This document shows, in pieces, positions 31,760-40,408 of a stretch of DNA of 64,000 bases. The stretch comes from Brevibacterium antiquum. Lineage in GTDB: Bacteria; Actinomycetota; Actinomycetes; Actinomycetales; Brevibacteriaceae. Location: contig NZ_JABASX010000006.1 in the NCBI RefSeq assembly GCF_016107655.1, forward strand, positions 186,001 through 250,000, given 5' to 3'. The notes beneath the pieces were generated by a model. It was not told the origin of the DNA. It saw nothing but the letters and a program-made list of their open reading frames with translations, and did not search any database. Numbering within the stretch: the stretch's first letter is position 1; every line of letters starts with the position of its first letter. A program made the translations under genes and the position numbers.

Positions 31760-32668
31760 ATGACCGACCTGCGCAGCCTGAAGACCCTGCTGGCAGTCGT
31801 CGAATACGGCTCCATCCACCTCGCCGCGCGAGCTCTGTTTGTCTCCCATTCGACCGCCAGTCGCCAGATCAAAACTTTTGAGGAGCATTACGGCACGACG
31901 CTGTTCGATCGCTCGGCGAGCGGAGTCGTTCCCACTGGACAGGGCCTGGCTCTCGCAGACTTCGCGCGGCGGATGATCGCCGAATCCGAGCTCCTCTCCG
32001 ACTCGTTCGGCAGCTACTCCCGCGAGGTCGAGACCATCACAATCGTCACCAGTACCGGGCTCGGCCAGACCATCGTCGCTGACGCCATCAACGATGTCAT
32101 GACGACTACTGACCGCGTGCAGGTCTCGATCATCGACACCACGTCGCTCGAGGCCGTTCAGGTGCTGAAGAACCGGCAAGCTGACCTGTGCGTGAACTTC
32201 TCCGTATACGGCCATGATCTCGTCTCGGTTCCCGGCGTCCGGCGGATCGATCAGACCCCGGCCCGGAATTTTGCGGTCTTCGACAAGAAGCACCCTCTTG
32301 CCCAGCGGGCCACCGTCCGCATCCGGGACCTGGTCGACTTCCCGATCGCCACGCTGCCGTCGGGAAACACCGCTCGGATGAGGATCGAACAGGCTGTCCG
32401 CGCTCAGGGACAGGTGTTCTCGCCGACGATCGAAGCCACGTGTCCCGTGCTCACGATGAGAGCCATCGCCGGAACGACGATGGTCGCGATGATGGCGGAG
32501 CGGACGATCCCGGACAACCTCGCCGAGGCGGGGTGCGCTGCCGTGGAGCTCGACGATCCTGGCCTCGACGATCGTTCGATCCAGATCCTCGCCGCCGATC
32601 CGCTTCGGGAGTCAGACGGTCTCGACCTGATGATCGATTCCCTGCGCAGGAGCCTGGCGGCGAGGTAG
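31760..32668 (+). CDS. LysR family transcriptional regulator
   Basis: This 302-aa regulator has an N-terminal LysR HTH: MTDLRSLKTLLAVVEYGSIH, LAARALFVSHSTASRQIKTF and YGTTLFDRSASGVVPTGQG. The effector domain contains TIVTSTGLGQTIVADAIND and LKNRQADLCVNFSVYG. The CbgA/CynR-like opening with HSTASRQIK instead of QSAVSRQIK is slightly unusual. It appears leaderless (TAGCAT 6 nt before the ATG). The divergent M20 dipeptidase and the palindrome between them suggest peptide- or amino-acid-responsive control; the ligand is unknown. Confidence 0.88.
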   Translation: MTDLRSLKTLLAVVEYGSIHLAARALFVSHSTASRQIKTFEEHYGTTLFDRSASGVVPTGQGLALADFARRMIAESELLSDSFGSYSREVETITIVTSTGLGQTIVADAINDVMTTTDRVQVSIIDTTSLEAVQVLKNRQADLCVNFSVYGHDLVSVPGVRRIDQTPARNFAVFDKKHPLAQRATVRIRDLVDFPIATLPSGNTARMRIEQAVRAQGQVFSPTIEATCPVLTMRAIAGTTMVAMMAERTIPDNLAEAGCAAVELDDPGLDDRSIQILAADPLRESDGLDLMIDSLRRSLAAR

Positions 32669-32727
32669 TTCGGCCCATCCGCGGTCCACATCATGGATCC
32701 GACTTCTGGCCTTGACCCGCAACAGCC

Positions 32728-32739
32728 GATAATCGGGGC
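32728..32739 (+). promoter_or_regulatory. -10-like GATAAT of a probable leaderless iclR-type transcript
   Basis: GATAAT (32728-32733) ends 6 nt before the ATG at 32740, and no ribosome site is present. CCGATAATCGG (32726-32736) is itself an 11-bp palindrome overlapping the box and could be a self-operator. Confidence 0.4.
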
Positions 32740-33639
32740 ATGGGCAATGAAGCGCAGACACACGATCTCGACCGGATGAAGATGCGCGGGCGGATCATGC
32801 GCCGTTCCGCATCATTCAACGTCGCTCACGCCGTCGACGACCTGGGGCCGGGCACTGGAGCCCAGAGCATCCAGCGTGCCCTGTCCCTGCTGGGACTCGT
32901 CGGCATCATCAGCAGCGAGAACCCCAACGGCGCGCCTCTCAGCGAGATCGTGGCCATCAGCGGTCGCCCCAAGGCCAGCGTGCATCGTATGCTCAACGCC
33001 CTCATCGCCATGGGATACGTGGAACGATGCGAGGACGGCGGCTACCGCCTCGGCGTGCAGTCCCAGATCATGGGACAGCTGGCCCAGAAGTCCGCCGACC
33101 CCGCGATTGAAGAGTCCGAGTCGAGTCTGCTCAGGCTCGCCGAGCTCACTCAGGACACTGCTTTCCTCACGATGCGCACCGGCAGCTACTCGATCTGCGC
33201 CCGCCGCGAGGACGGCTTCGGCCCGATCTTCAACAACGCCCTGGCCGTGGGCGATCGCCACCCCTTGGGCATCGGCGCCGGAAGTCTTGCCATCATGACC
33301 CAGTTCTCCGACGCCGAGGTGGACGCCTCCTTCGACGCCAACTCAAGAATATTCGCCGACCGCTACCCCGAAGTCTCTGTGCCCAGACTCAAGGAGATCA
33401 TCCGCCGTGGCCGTCACGACGGGTTCGTCCACAACCCAGGGCTCTTCGCTCAGGGATCGTGGGCGATCGGCGTGCCGCTGCGGGTCAAGGGCAGAAAGCC
33501 GCGCGCGGCCCTGTCGATCGCCAGCATCGAGGAGCGTATGACCGGGGCTCGTGTATTCGAACTCGCCGAGCTTCTCCAACACGAAGCTCGCCAGATCGCC
33601 GAGGCTGTGAACAGCGCGAGCGGGGAGGACCAGACATGA
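32740..33639 (+). CDS. IclR family transcriptional regulator
   Basis: This 299-aa regulator has the IclR HTH at residues ~40-100 (TGAQSIQRALSLLGLVGIIS, GAPLSEIVAISGRPKASVHR, MLNALIAMGYVERCEDGGYR) and an effector domain with TMRTGSYSICARREDGFGPI, LGIGAGSLAIMTQFSD and GSWAIGVPLRVKGRKPRAAL. A ~38-residue basic leader precedes the HTH. The 32740 start is supported by GATAAT 6 nt upstream, but internal Met at 32776 or 32797 is possible. Its stop overlaps the PPC gene (ATGA). It is unrelated in context to the IclR at 2206. Confidence 0.87.
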   Translation: MGNEAQTHDLDRMKMRGRIMRRSASFNVAHAVDDLGPGTGAQSIQRALSLLGLVGIISSENPNGAPLSEIVAISGRPKASVHRMLNALIAMGYVERCEDGGYRLGVQSQIMGQLAQKSADPAIEESESSLLRLAELTQDTAFLTMRTGSYSICARREDGFGPIFNNALAVGDRHPLGIGAGSLAIMTQFSDAEVDASFDANSRIFADRYPEVSVPRLKEIIRRGRHDGFVHNPGLFAQGSWAIGVPLRVKGRKPRAALSIASIEERMTGARVFELAELLQHEARQIAEAVNSASGEDQT

Positions 33640-34598
33640 CAGACAACACTGCGCAACCACACGACACCATCAGCGCACTCGAGTCTCCCGGCTACCGCCT
33701 CGGCGAGCCCGGTGACGTCGTCATCCATGCAGGGCCCCGGCCGAGTCCGAGAATCGTCTCGGTGCCGACCCGTCAGAGCGAGCATCTCATCGATATCGCC
33801 GCCGGCGATGATCTCTTCGACTCCGTGACCGGCCTCCTCGAAGCACTCGATGTCTCCGGGCTGATGGTGGAGTTCACCGACGGTGAGTTCGGTCGGATCG
33901 ACTACGTCTACCCGGCCTATGGCCCCGACGCCGAGCACCCCATGTCCTTCACCTCCGAGTTCCACCACGATGGGGCAGCAGAGCTGCAGCATGCCTCGGC
34001 GACGGTGGGTAAGAAGGGCGGTGTTGCGTTCGCCCATATTCACGCTTCCTGGTTGACCAAGGAAGGCGTGGTCAGAGGTGGTCATCTGCTGCCCGGCACG
34101 CTCGTCGGACCGACGGGTATGCGCCTGCGCGTCTTTGCCCTCGCCGATGCGCAGCAGCTCAGCGAAGCCGACCCCGAGACCGGGTTCTTCGCGTTCGCGC
34201 CGACTGCGATGCGCTCCCCCGCCACGGAGTCTGCTCAAGTTTCGGCGTCGGCGTCAGTGTCGGCATCGACCGATGCGGTCATCTCCCGTGTCCGTCCCGG
34301 TGAGCTCATCGATGACGCGATCGTGGCCATCTGCCGTGCCGCCGGCTTCGAGACCGCCGAGGTGCGGGCCAGTCTCGGCAGCACCACCGGCGCCGTCTTC
34401 ATTGATGGAACAGCTCCATGGCCGGCCGTGGAGTTCACTCACCTGACGGGTTCGATCGGCGGTGCTCTGGGTGACAACCCGCAGGTGAGCCTCGAGGGCG
34501 AAGTCGTCGATGTCGCCGGCGAAGTTCACGCAGGAGAGTTGACCCTCGGGGCGAACCCTGTGGCTGTGACCTTCGAACTCCTGGTGCTGTCGATGTGA
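33636..34598 (+). CDS. Double PPC (PCC/DUF296) domain protein
   Basis: This ~320-aa protein contains two copies of the PPC/DUF296 fold. The first is clear: AGPRPSPRIVSVPTRQSEHL, VTGLLEALDVSGLMVEFTDG, then AFAHIHASWLTKEGVVRGGH, whose His-x-His...His pattern is the metal-binding set of bacterial PPC proteins. The second (residues ~215-318) is more diverged: RVRPGELIDDAIVAICRAAG, SLGSTTGAVFIDGTAP and VDVAGEVHAGELTLG. A Ser/Ala linker (QVSASASVSAS) joins them. The ATG overlaps the IclR stop, so the two are coupled. Bacterial PPC proteins have no settled function; here one may be a small-molecule-binding or isomerase-like partner of an IclR-controlled pathway (inference). Confidence 0.8.
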   Translation: MTDNTAQPHDTISALESPGYRLGEPGDVVIHAGPRPSPRIVSVPTRQSEHLIDIAAGDDLFDSVTGLLEALDVSGLMVEFTDGEFGRIDYVYPAYGPDAEHPMSFTSEFHHDGAAELQHASATVGKKGGVAFAHIHASWLTKEGVVRGGHLLPGTLVGPTGMRLRVFALADAQQLSEADPETGFFAFAPTAMRSPATESAQVSASASVSASTDAVISRVRPGELIDDAIVAICRAAGFETAEVRASLGSTTGAVFIDGTAPWPAVEFTHLTGSIGGALGDNPQVSLEGEVVDVAGEVHAGELTLGANPVAVTFELLVLSM

Positions 34599-34640
34599 AC
34601 GGCTAGCCCCAAACATTTTGCAGGCACACGCGTTCTGCGG

Positions 34641-35426
34641 TCAGCTTCTGGGTACGTCGATGACCTGCCCATAGACCCCGAAATGGGGTTCACCAGCGTC
34701 GTTTCTGGGTCGGTAGGCGGCAAGTGACGTCAGCAACCGCGAGCCGCGCGCACCGGTGACGGGATGAAGATCCATGACCGCACAGCGTGGGATCGGCCCT
34801 CCGACCCGAATGCGAATCTCGCCGAAAGTCATCTTGCGGCCGTTCCACGTCTCCTCTATATAGGGGACGTCCGTCTCGACGAGCAGCGTCGCCCTGAATC
34901 GAGCCGCTTCGGCAAGGAGATCGGGATGCCCGAGTCTCTCGCCGAGATCGCAGATGGAGGCCGTGGTCACGATCGTGATCGGCTCCCCGAAGACGACGTC
35001 TCCACGTGGAACATGAGCCAGACGCACAGGCTTGCCCAGCCACGAGGACAGCAGCGCATCATGTGGGCTCTGCATCAGTTCAGCTGCGACGGGTCTGCCC
35101 CAGTAATCGCAGGTCAGCACCTCACCCGAGGCCTCCGGTACAGCGCAGACCGACCGTCCGTCGGGCAGCGAGGTCTCCAGCTGGGCACCGTGAAACGCCG
35201 CAACGACCGCGACCAGCGACGGGTTCTGCACGGTCCGCAGGACCCGCCGTGTGTCGGTGTCGACGAGGCAGTAGCGCCGGTCCCCCACGGGTCCGTGCTC
35301 GTCGAACGAGGCCTCGGGCTGCGACTGGTGCCGAGTCCCCTTGATCGGGGTGAACCCGATGGAGCAGACGTCGAGAACGCCGTTCGGGAGCGAGGCCGCC
35401 GACGGTGGTGAAGCTGGTGAGTTCAC
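34641..35426 (-). CDS. MOSC domain protein
   Basis: This 261-aa protein has a MOSC_N beta-barrel region (VCSIGFTPIKGTRHQSQPEA, GPVGDRRYCLVDTDTRRVLR) and a C-terminal MOSC domain. The latter carries the conserved Cys in RCAVMDLHPVTGARGSRLL, which binds the molybdenum cofactor or carries sulfur. The family includes mARC-like reductases of N-hydroxylated compounds; YiiM/YcbX types use it the same way. It overlaps the SDR gene by 4 nt and is last in the TRAP operon. No partner electron-transfer gene is next to it. Confidence 0.85.
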   Translation of the reverse strand: MNSPASPPSAASLPNGVLDVCSIGFTPIKGTRHQSQPEASFDEHGPVGDRRYCLVDTDTRRVLRTVQNPSLVAVVAAFHGAQLETSLPDGRSVCAVPEASGEVLTCDYWGRPVAAELMQSPHDALLSSWLGKPVRLAHVPRGDVVFGEPITIVTTASICDLGERLGHPDLLAEAARFRATLLVETDVPYIEETWNGRKMTFGEIRIRVGGPIPRCAVMDLHPVTGARGSRLLTSLAAYRPRNDAGEPHFGVYGQVIDVPRS

Positions 35427-36190
35427 GACATCACGGCCCCACCGTCGATGCGCAAGATCTGACCGGTGGTGAATGCGGCGCCATCGCTGGCGAGGTAGGC
35501 GACCGCCTCGGCGATCTCACCGGGTGTGCCCATGCGATCCAGGGCCTGGTTCGAGGTGTCGTAGTCCTGCCCTGCGGTGAGCGCGGATTCCACTGGGCCC
35601 GGAGCCACCGAGTTGCAGCGGATTCCCTGCCGCCCGTACTCCTTGGCCACCCACTTCGTGAGCGCGATGATCCCGCCCTTGCTCGCCGCATAGGCCGGTC
35701 CCGATCGAGCACCGGCCTCACCATCGGACATGGCGCCGCCGTTGATTCCCGAGATCGAGGAGATGTTGACGATCGATCCTGCACCGGAATGGAGCATGTG
35801 CGGGTGCACGGCGGCCTTGATGAAATTGAAGGTCCCGCCGAGGTTGGTGTCGAGGTCCCGCTGCCACTGTTCGGCCGTCATCTCGTCGATCCCGATCCGA
35901 GCCGCCGTGCCTGCGTTGTTGACGAGGATGTCGATCCCACCGGAGGCTTCGACGAAGGATCCGACGGCAGCGGTGACCGCCTCGGCGTCGCGGACATCGA
36001 GTTCGAAACCGGTGAACGTCTGCTCCGGACACTGCTGGGACAGACTTTCGGCAGCCGCTTCGGCACCCTTGAGATCAACGATCCCCACCGAGGCTCCGCG
36101 CCTGGCCAGGGAGGTCGCAATGGCCAGACCGATGCCCTGGGCGGCACCTGTGACCAGGGCCGATCTATTCGTCAGCAGATAAGGTTCCAT
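35423..36190 (-). CDS. Short-chain dehydrogenase/reductase (classical SDR)
   Basis: This 255-aa enzyme has a Rossmann fold with TGAAQGIGLAIATSLARRGA, IDILVNNAGTAARIG, the catalytic Ser in IVNISSISGING and Tyr-x-x-x-Lys in YAASKGGIIAL. DLKG after beta2 (IVDLKGAEA) suggests NAD(H) rather than NADP(H). GAGGAGAACC lies right before the ATG at 36190; the ATG at 36202 lacks a site. It sits between the TRAP permease and the MOSC gene. Substrate is probably a hydroxy acid or hydroxyacyl-CoA of the imported compound (inference). Confidence 0.9.
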   Translation of the reverse strand: MEPYLLTNRSALVTGAAQGIGLAIATSLARRGASVGIVDLKGAEAAAESLSQQCPEQTFTGFELDVRDAEAVTAAVGSFVEASGGIDILVNNAGTAARIGIDEMTAEQWQRDLDTNLGGTFNFIKAAVHPHMLHSGAGSIVNISSISGINGGAMSDGEAGARSGPAYAASKGGIIALTKWVAKEYGRQGIRCNSVAPGPVESALTAGQDYDTSNQALDRMGTPGEIAEAVAYLASDGAAFTTGQILRIDGGAVMS

Positions 36191-36234
36191 GGTTCTCCTC
36201 AAGTGTGTCAGTGGTGTGGTGGGCGGGTCTTAAG

Positions 36235-37812
36235 CTAGCCGACGCCGAGGAGGTCGGGCAGCCAGTTCGAGATCGCCGGGACGTAGGTGATGAAGAGCAG
36301 GGCGATGATTGCGCAGATGAGGAACGGCATGATCCCGCGGATCACTTCCTCGAGTCTGATCTTGCCGATGCCGGCTCCGACGTAGAGGTTGAGTCCCACG
36401 GGCGGTGTGAACAGGCCGATCGCGAGGTTGACGGTCATGAACACACCGATCGTCGTCATGTCCACGCCGACGGCCAGAAGGATGGGCACGAGGATCGGGA
36501 TGAACAGGTAGAACGCGCTGATCGCGTCGACGAAGGCGCCGACGATGAGCAGGATGATGGTGATCACCGCGAGGATGACGAACTTGTTGTCGGTGACCCC
36601 GAGCACCGCTGTCGACACCGTCTCGGCGATGCCTTCGACCGTGATGACGTAGGAGAAGAGGCTGGCCACGCCGACGATGAACATGATGACGGCCGTCGAG
36701 ACACCTGACTCGAGGAACACCTTGGGCAGGTCAGGCCATTTCAGTTCGCGGTAGACGAAGAGACCCACCAACAGTGCGAACACCGACGCCACGGCACCGG
36801 CCTCCGTGGGGGTGAAGATTCCGCCGTAGATGCCGCCGAGGATGATCACGGGGATGAGCAGACCCGGAATGGCTTTGACCAGGGCTGCGAGGAATTCGCC
36901 GAAGCTGCCTTCGGCAGGCGCGGCTGTGCCGGTCACGTCGCCGGTTGTGTTCCCGGAGCCGGTCGTCACACCGGTGCCCGCCGAGGTGGCCGAGCGGCTC
37001 GTCGACACGGGCGCTCCAGCCCTGTTCGCTTTCAACAGACGGGTCTTCGTCGCACTGGTGCCACCGGCTCCTGCCGCCGAGGACGACGCTGTCGTCGACG
37101 ATGCGGTCGACGCCGAGGACACGGCCACCTCGGCGCCGGTGGTGGTTGCGGGCTCACGCCCTGCAGCCAGCAGCCCCTTGCCCGATTTCACGGGCAGGCC
37201 CGCGAGCTCACGAACGCGGGGGACGAAGAGCGCGGCGATGAAGAACGCCACGGCCATGATCACGCCGGGCACGATGCCGGCGATGAAGAGCCGCGTGATC
37301 GAGATCGACCCGAACTCCGAGGCGACGACGGCGAAGATGATGAACGCGATCGAGGGTGGAACGACGATGCCCATCGACCCGGAGGCCGCGACGAGGGAGA
37401 CTGCGTGCTTCTTCTGGTATCCGTTGCGGATCAGGGCGGGGATGAGGATCGCGCCGATCGCGGCCACTGTGGCCGGTCCGGATCCGGAGATCGCGGAGAA
37501 GAAGAAGGCGGAGATGATCGTCACCGCGGCCAGGCCGTGGCTGAAGCGACCGAAGACTAAGAACGCGAGGTCGACGAGGCGCTGCGAGATGCCCGTGTAC
37601 TGCATGACGATGCCGGCGAGGACGAAGAACGGGATCGCCAGCAGCGTGCCCGAACTCAGCGACGGGAACATCACCGAGGGCACCACGTCCAGAACTTGGA
37701 GACCGTCGGTGGTGATGAGCACCGTGACGGCGGACAGGCCGAGGGCGAACGCCACCGGGATGCCCAGGGCGAGGAACAGGAAGAAGCTTCCGAACAGCAG
37801 CAGCGTGATCAT
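36235..37812 (-). CDS. dctM: TRAP transporter large permease (DctM type) with ~95-aa low-complexity insertion
   Basis: This 525-aa protein has the DctM fold: FFLFLALGIPVAFALGLSAV at TM1, AIPFFVLAGIVMQYTGISQR, SAISGSGPATVAAIGAILIP and, in the second half, GGIYGGIFTPTEAGAVASVF and FTPPVGLNLYVGAGIGK. Usual length is ~425-430 aa. The excess is an insertion at residues ~208-303 (36904-37191) made of Ala, Ser, Thr and Gly, with only few charges, in the cytoplasmic loop between the two halves. Reading frame and flanking motifs are intact, so the protein is probably functional. The start overlaps the DctQ stop by 4 nt. Confidence 0.9.
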   Translation of the reverse strand: MITLLLFGSFFLFLALGIPVAFALGLSAVTVLITTDGLQVLDVVPSVMFPSLSSGTLLAIPFFVLAGIVMQYTGISQRLVDLAFLVFGRFSHGLAAVTIISAFFFSAISGSGPATVAAIGAILIPALIRNGYQKKHAVSLVAASGSMGIVVPPSIAFIIFAVVASEFGSISITRLFIAGIVPGVIMAVAFFIAALFVPRVRELAGLPVKSGKGLLAAGREPATTTGAEVAVSSASTASSTTASSSAAGAGGTSATKTRLLKANRAGAPVSTSRSATSAGTGVTTGSGNTTGDVTGTAAPAEGSFGEFLAALVKAIPGLLIPVIILGGIYGGIFTPTEAGAVASVFALLVGLFVYRELKWPDLPKVFLESGVSTAVIMFIVGVASLFSYVITVEGIAETVSTAVLGVTDNKFVILAVITIILLIVGAFVDAISAFYLFIPILVPILLAVGVDMTTIGVFMTVNLAIGLFTPPVGLNLYVGAGIGKIRLEEVIRGIMPFLICAIIALLFITYVPAISNWLPDLLGVG

Positions 37813-38372
37813 TTGCGGCCTTCCTGACGGTCGGTGGGAGGGGTTTTCAGCTCTGCAGCGTCGATGACGGGGGCGGCCTCCTGCGCCATGCGCTGCGCGA
37901 CCGCCTCGGCGGAGGTGTCCTCATGCAGCGACACACGAGCGGCCTGCAGGGTGCGGACGATTCCGAGCAGCCCGGCCAGCGGGATGGACAGCGTGAACAG
38001 CCATTGCGGGATGCCCAGTGATGGGGTCGCGCGGCCGCGGATGGCCTGGTGGATCATCATCTCGGAGCCCCAGATGAGGAGGACGGCGAGGAAGACGATC
38101 ATCAGGGCCGCGCCGATGATGATGAGGGATCTGCGGATCTTCGGCTTCGCGTTCTCAACGAGGTAGGTGAAACCCAGGTGAGCGCCGAGGCGGATGCCCA
38201 CGACCGCTCCCATCATCGTGAGCACGACGAGGAGGTTGATCGTGATCTCCTCACTGAAGGCCAGCGAGGCTTGGAAGGTGTAGCGGGAGACGACGTTGAC
38301 GAAGGTGACGAGGACGATCACCATGAACGAGGCGATGACGACCCAGTCTTCGAACCATTTGACGATTTTCAT
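37809..38372 (-). CDS. dctQ: TRAP transporter small permease (DctQ type)
   Basis: This 187-aa protein has four TM helices: WVVIASFMVIVLVTFVNVVS, INLLVVLTMMGAVVGIRLGA, LIIIGAALMIVFLAVLLIWG and LFTLSIPLAGLLGIVRTLQA. TFVNVVSRYTFQASLAFSEE near TM1 is the DctQ motif. The charged C-terminus (residues 155-187) is slightly longer than typical. It follows the DctP gene by 1 nt and overlaps the DctM start by 4 nt, so the three TRAP genes are co-translated. It is required with DctM for Na+-coupled import. Confidence 0.9.
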   Translation of the reverse strand: MKIVKWFEDWVVIASFMVIVLVTFVNVVSRYTFQASLAFSEEITINLLVVLTMMGAVVGIRLGAHLGFTYLVENAKPKIRRSLIIIGAALMIVFLAVLLIWGSEMMIHQAIRGRATPSLGIPQWLFTLSIPLAGLLGIVRTLQAARVSLHEDTSAEAVAQRMAQEAAPVIDAAELKTPPTDRQEGRK

Positions 38373-38373
38373 C

Positions 38374-39426
38374 TCAGAGTCCTTCCGGAATGAACGCTTC
38401 GGACATGTCCTGGCCCCAGATCTTGCGGTATTGGGCGTACAGCGGTTCCAGGGTGGTGCGGAACTCGTCCTTCTCGGACTCGGTGAGTTCGTTGACCTCC
38501 ATGCCGCTGTCCTTGAGCTCCTTGATCAGCTTCTCCTCGCCATCGCGGTTCTTCTTGATCTGGAACTCATTGGTCTCCTTGGCCAGGCGGCTCACGAGTT
38601 CCTGATCCTCGGCGTCGAGGGAATCGAAGAGGTCCTCGTTGACGCCGAAGACCAGCGGGTCATAGGAGTAGTTCCACAGGGTCAGGTAGGGCTGGACCTC
38701 CTGCAGGTTCGAGGAGTAGATCACGTCGATCGGGTTTTCCTGGCCATCGATCGCGCCTTGCTGCAGTGCGGTGAACACCTCGCCGAAGGGCATGGTCGTC
38801 GGGTTGGAGCCCAGCGCCCGGTACAGGTCGGTGTAGAGACCGAAGCCGGGGATGCGGAACTTGAGTCCGTGCAGGTCATCTGGAGTGTGGATCGGGTGGT
38901 GGGTGTTCGTGAGCTGACGCATCCCCGATTCGCCGAAGCCCAGCAGGTGGACGCCGTGCTCGGACAGGTAGTCGGCGTAGACCTCTCCGCCCGTGCCCGC
39001 CAGTGCTTTCTGCCCATCTTCGACGCTGTCGAAGATGAAGGGGGCGGTGACGGTGCCGAAGCGCGGGTCGACGGCCGAGTAGATGATCGGCGAGTTGTAG
39101 GAGAAGTCCTTCGCCCCGTCCATGAGCTGCTCGACGCCTGCGGTGGCCTCACCGGCGGAGAGACGTTCGTTGCCGAAGACCTTCAGGGTGATGCGGCCGT
39201 TCGTCTCCTCTTCGAGGTCCTTCGCGAACTTCTCCGCCGCGATGTACCAGGTGCTCGTGGAACCGGTCGTGACCGTCATCTTCCACCGGTACTTCTGCTT
39301 CCCGTCCTCGGTCGTGCCGAAGTTCGTTCCGCACCCGCTGACCAGCAGCACGAGCGTGACCAGCACGGCGAACCAGGCAAGCATGGTCCTCTTCGTCGGT
39401 GTTGTCGGCACCCTTGCCTCCATCAT
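38374..39426 (-). CDS. dctP: TRAP transporter solute-binding lipoprotein (DctP type)
   Basis: This ~350-aa binding protein has a lipoprotein signal ending LLVSGCG (Cys32 from the 39426 start). The mature domain carries WKMTVTTGSTSTWYIAAEKF, LVTRL-like WNYSYDPLVFGVNEDLFDSL, FRIPGFGLYTDLYRALGSNP (containing the carboxylate-binding Arg of TRAP receptors) and FTALQQGAIDGQENPIDVIY. AGGAA lies 7 nt before the ATG at 39426; an ATG at 39450 is less well supported. The R-x-P-G-F motif implies that the ligand carries a carboxylate. The gene follows the 39536 SDR with a 109-nt gap and may have its own promoter. Confidence 0.9.
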   Translation of the reverse strand: MMEARVPTTPTKRTMLAWFAVLVTLVLLVSGCGTNFGTTEDGKQKYRWKMTVTTGSTSTWYIAAEKFAKDLEEETNGRITLKVFGNERLSAGEATAGVEQLMDGAKDFSYNSPIIYSAVDPRFGTVTAPFIFDSVEDGQKALAGTGGEVYADYLSEHGVHLLGFGESGMRQLTNTHHPIHTPDDLHGLKFRIPGFGLYTDLYRALGSNPTTMPFGEVFTALQQGAIDGQENPIDVIYSSNLQEVQPYLTLWNYSYDPLVFGVNEDLFDSLDAEDQELVSRLAKETNEFQIKKNRDGEEKLIKELKDSGMEVNELTESEKDEFRTTLEPLYAQYRKIWGQDMSEAFIPEGL

Positions 39427-39535
39427 TGAGTTGTTCCTGTCTGTCTTCATCGTCGCGACTGCTTCGTCACGGCTGGTTCTGTCGATCTGTTCAGGCCCGG
39501 GATCTGATCAGGTCTCCGGGGTCAGGTCGTCCGGG

Positions 39536-40408
39536 TCAGGTCTTCGGGGTGCCGGCGAAGTGGACGAGTCCGCCGTCGACGGGGATGAGTGTGGAGTTGA
39601 TATAGCTCGAGTCGTCCGAGGCGAGGAACACAGCGAGCTTCGCAATGTCCTCCGGCTGGCCCATCTTCCCAGTCGGGGAGAGTGCGTGCCGGGCAGAGAG
39701 CATGTCTTCGACCGAATCGTAATGGCCGCTGATCGAGTTGTGGATGAGCGGTGTCTCGATGAGGCCCGGAGCGATCGAGTTCGCGCGGATGCCCTCAGCT
39801 GCGTATTGGGCGCCGACGACCTTCGTGAGTTCGATGAGTCCGGCCTTCGATGCGGCATAGGCGGGGTAGTCGTAGCCCATGTAGCGCATTCCACCCACCG
39901 AGGAGACCGTGATGATCGATCCGCCTCCGGCCCTGCGCATATAGGGCAGTGCCTGCTGCATCGCGGCGAAGGCTCCGGTGAGGTTGATGTCGAGGGCCTT
40001 GGCGAAGGCAGCCGTCTCCAAGGTATCGAGTCCGCCGTTGACGACGATGCCGACGTTGTAATGCAACACCGTGGGTTCGCCGAGGCTGCTCGCACAGTGG
40101 TCGAAGGCCGCTGATAGTGATGCCTCGTCCCCGACATCGGCGACGACCGTGGTCACCCGCGAGTCCAGGTCAGCACCAGGTTCGGCCTCGCCGAGGAGGT
40201 TCCCCGTCGCGTGCGAACCGCCGGGGCCGGTTCCGGTTCCGGCGAGAGCAGCCTGAGCGTGGTCGAGGGCGACAGTGTCACGGTCGACGATGCAGACCTT
40301 CGCACCTGCGGCAAGGAACGCCTTCGCTGCGGCGAAGCCGTTGTTGACCTGCCCGTCCGGCGTGCCGCAGCCGATGGCCATGACGATTTTGTCCTTGAGA
40401 TCGCTCAT
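39536..40408 (-). CDS. SDR family oxidoreductase with atypical glycine loop
   Basis: This 290-aa SDR has the variant N-terminus IGCGTPDGQVNNGFAAAKAF in place of TGxxxGIG, and HYNVGIVVNGG where classical enzymes have NNAG. The catalytic centre is normal: TVSSVGGMRYMGYDYPAYAA with Ser, Tyr and Lys (YAASKAGLIEL), and PGLIETPLI follows. Residues ~56-81 form a Gly/Thr/Ala-rich insertion (GTGTGPGGSHATGN). Asp in VDRD indicates NAD preference. It overlaps the ligase stop by 4 nt, so it is in the ligase/thiolase operon and likely oxidises a 3-hydroxyacyl-CoA (inference). Confidence 0.87.
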   Translation of the reverse strand: MSDLKDKIVMAIGCGTPDGQVNNGFAAAKAFLAAGAKVCIVDRDTVALDHAQAALAGTGTGPGGSHATGNLLGEAEPGADLDSRVTTVVADVGDEASLSAAFDHCASSLGEPTVLHYNVGIVVNGGLDTLETAAFAKALDINLTGAFAAMQQALPYMRRAGGGSIITVSSVGGMRYMGYDYPAYAASKAGLIELTKVVGAQYAAEGIRANSIAPGLIETPLIHNSISGHYDSVEDMLSARHALSPTGKMGQPEDIAKLAVFLASDDSSYINSTLIPVDGGLVHFAGTPKT

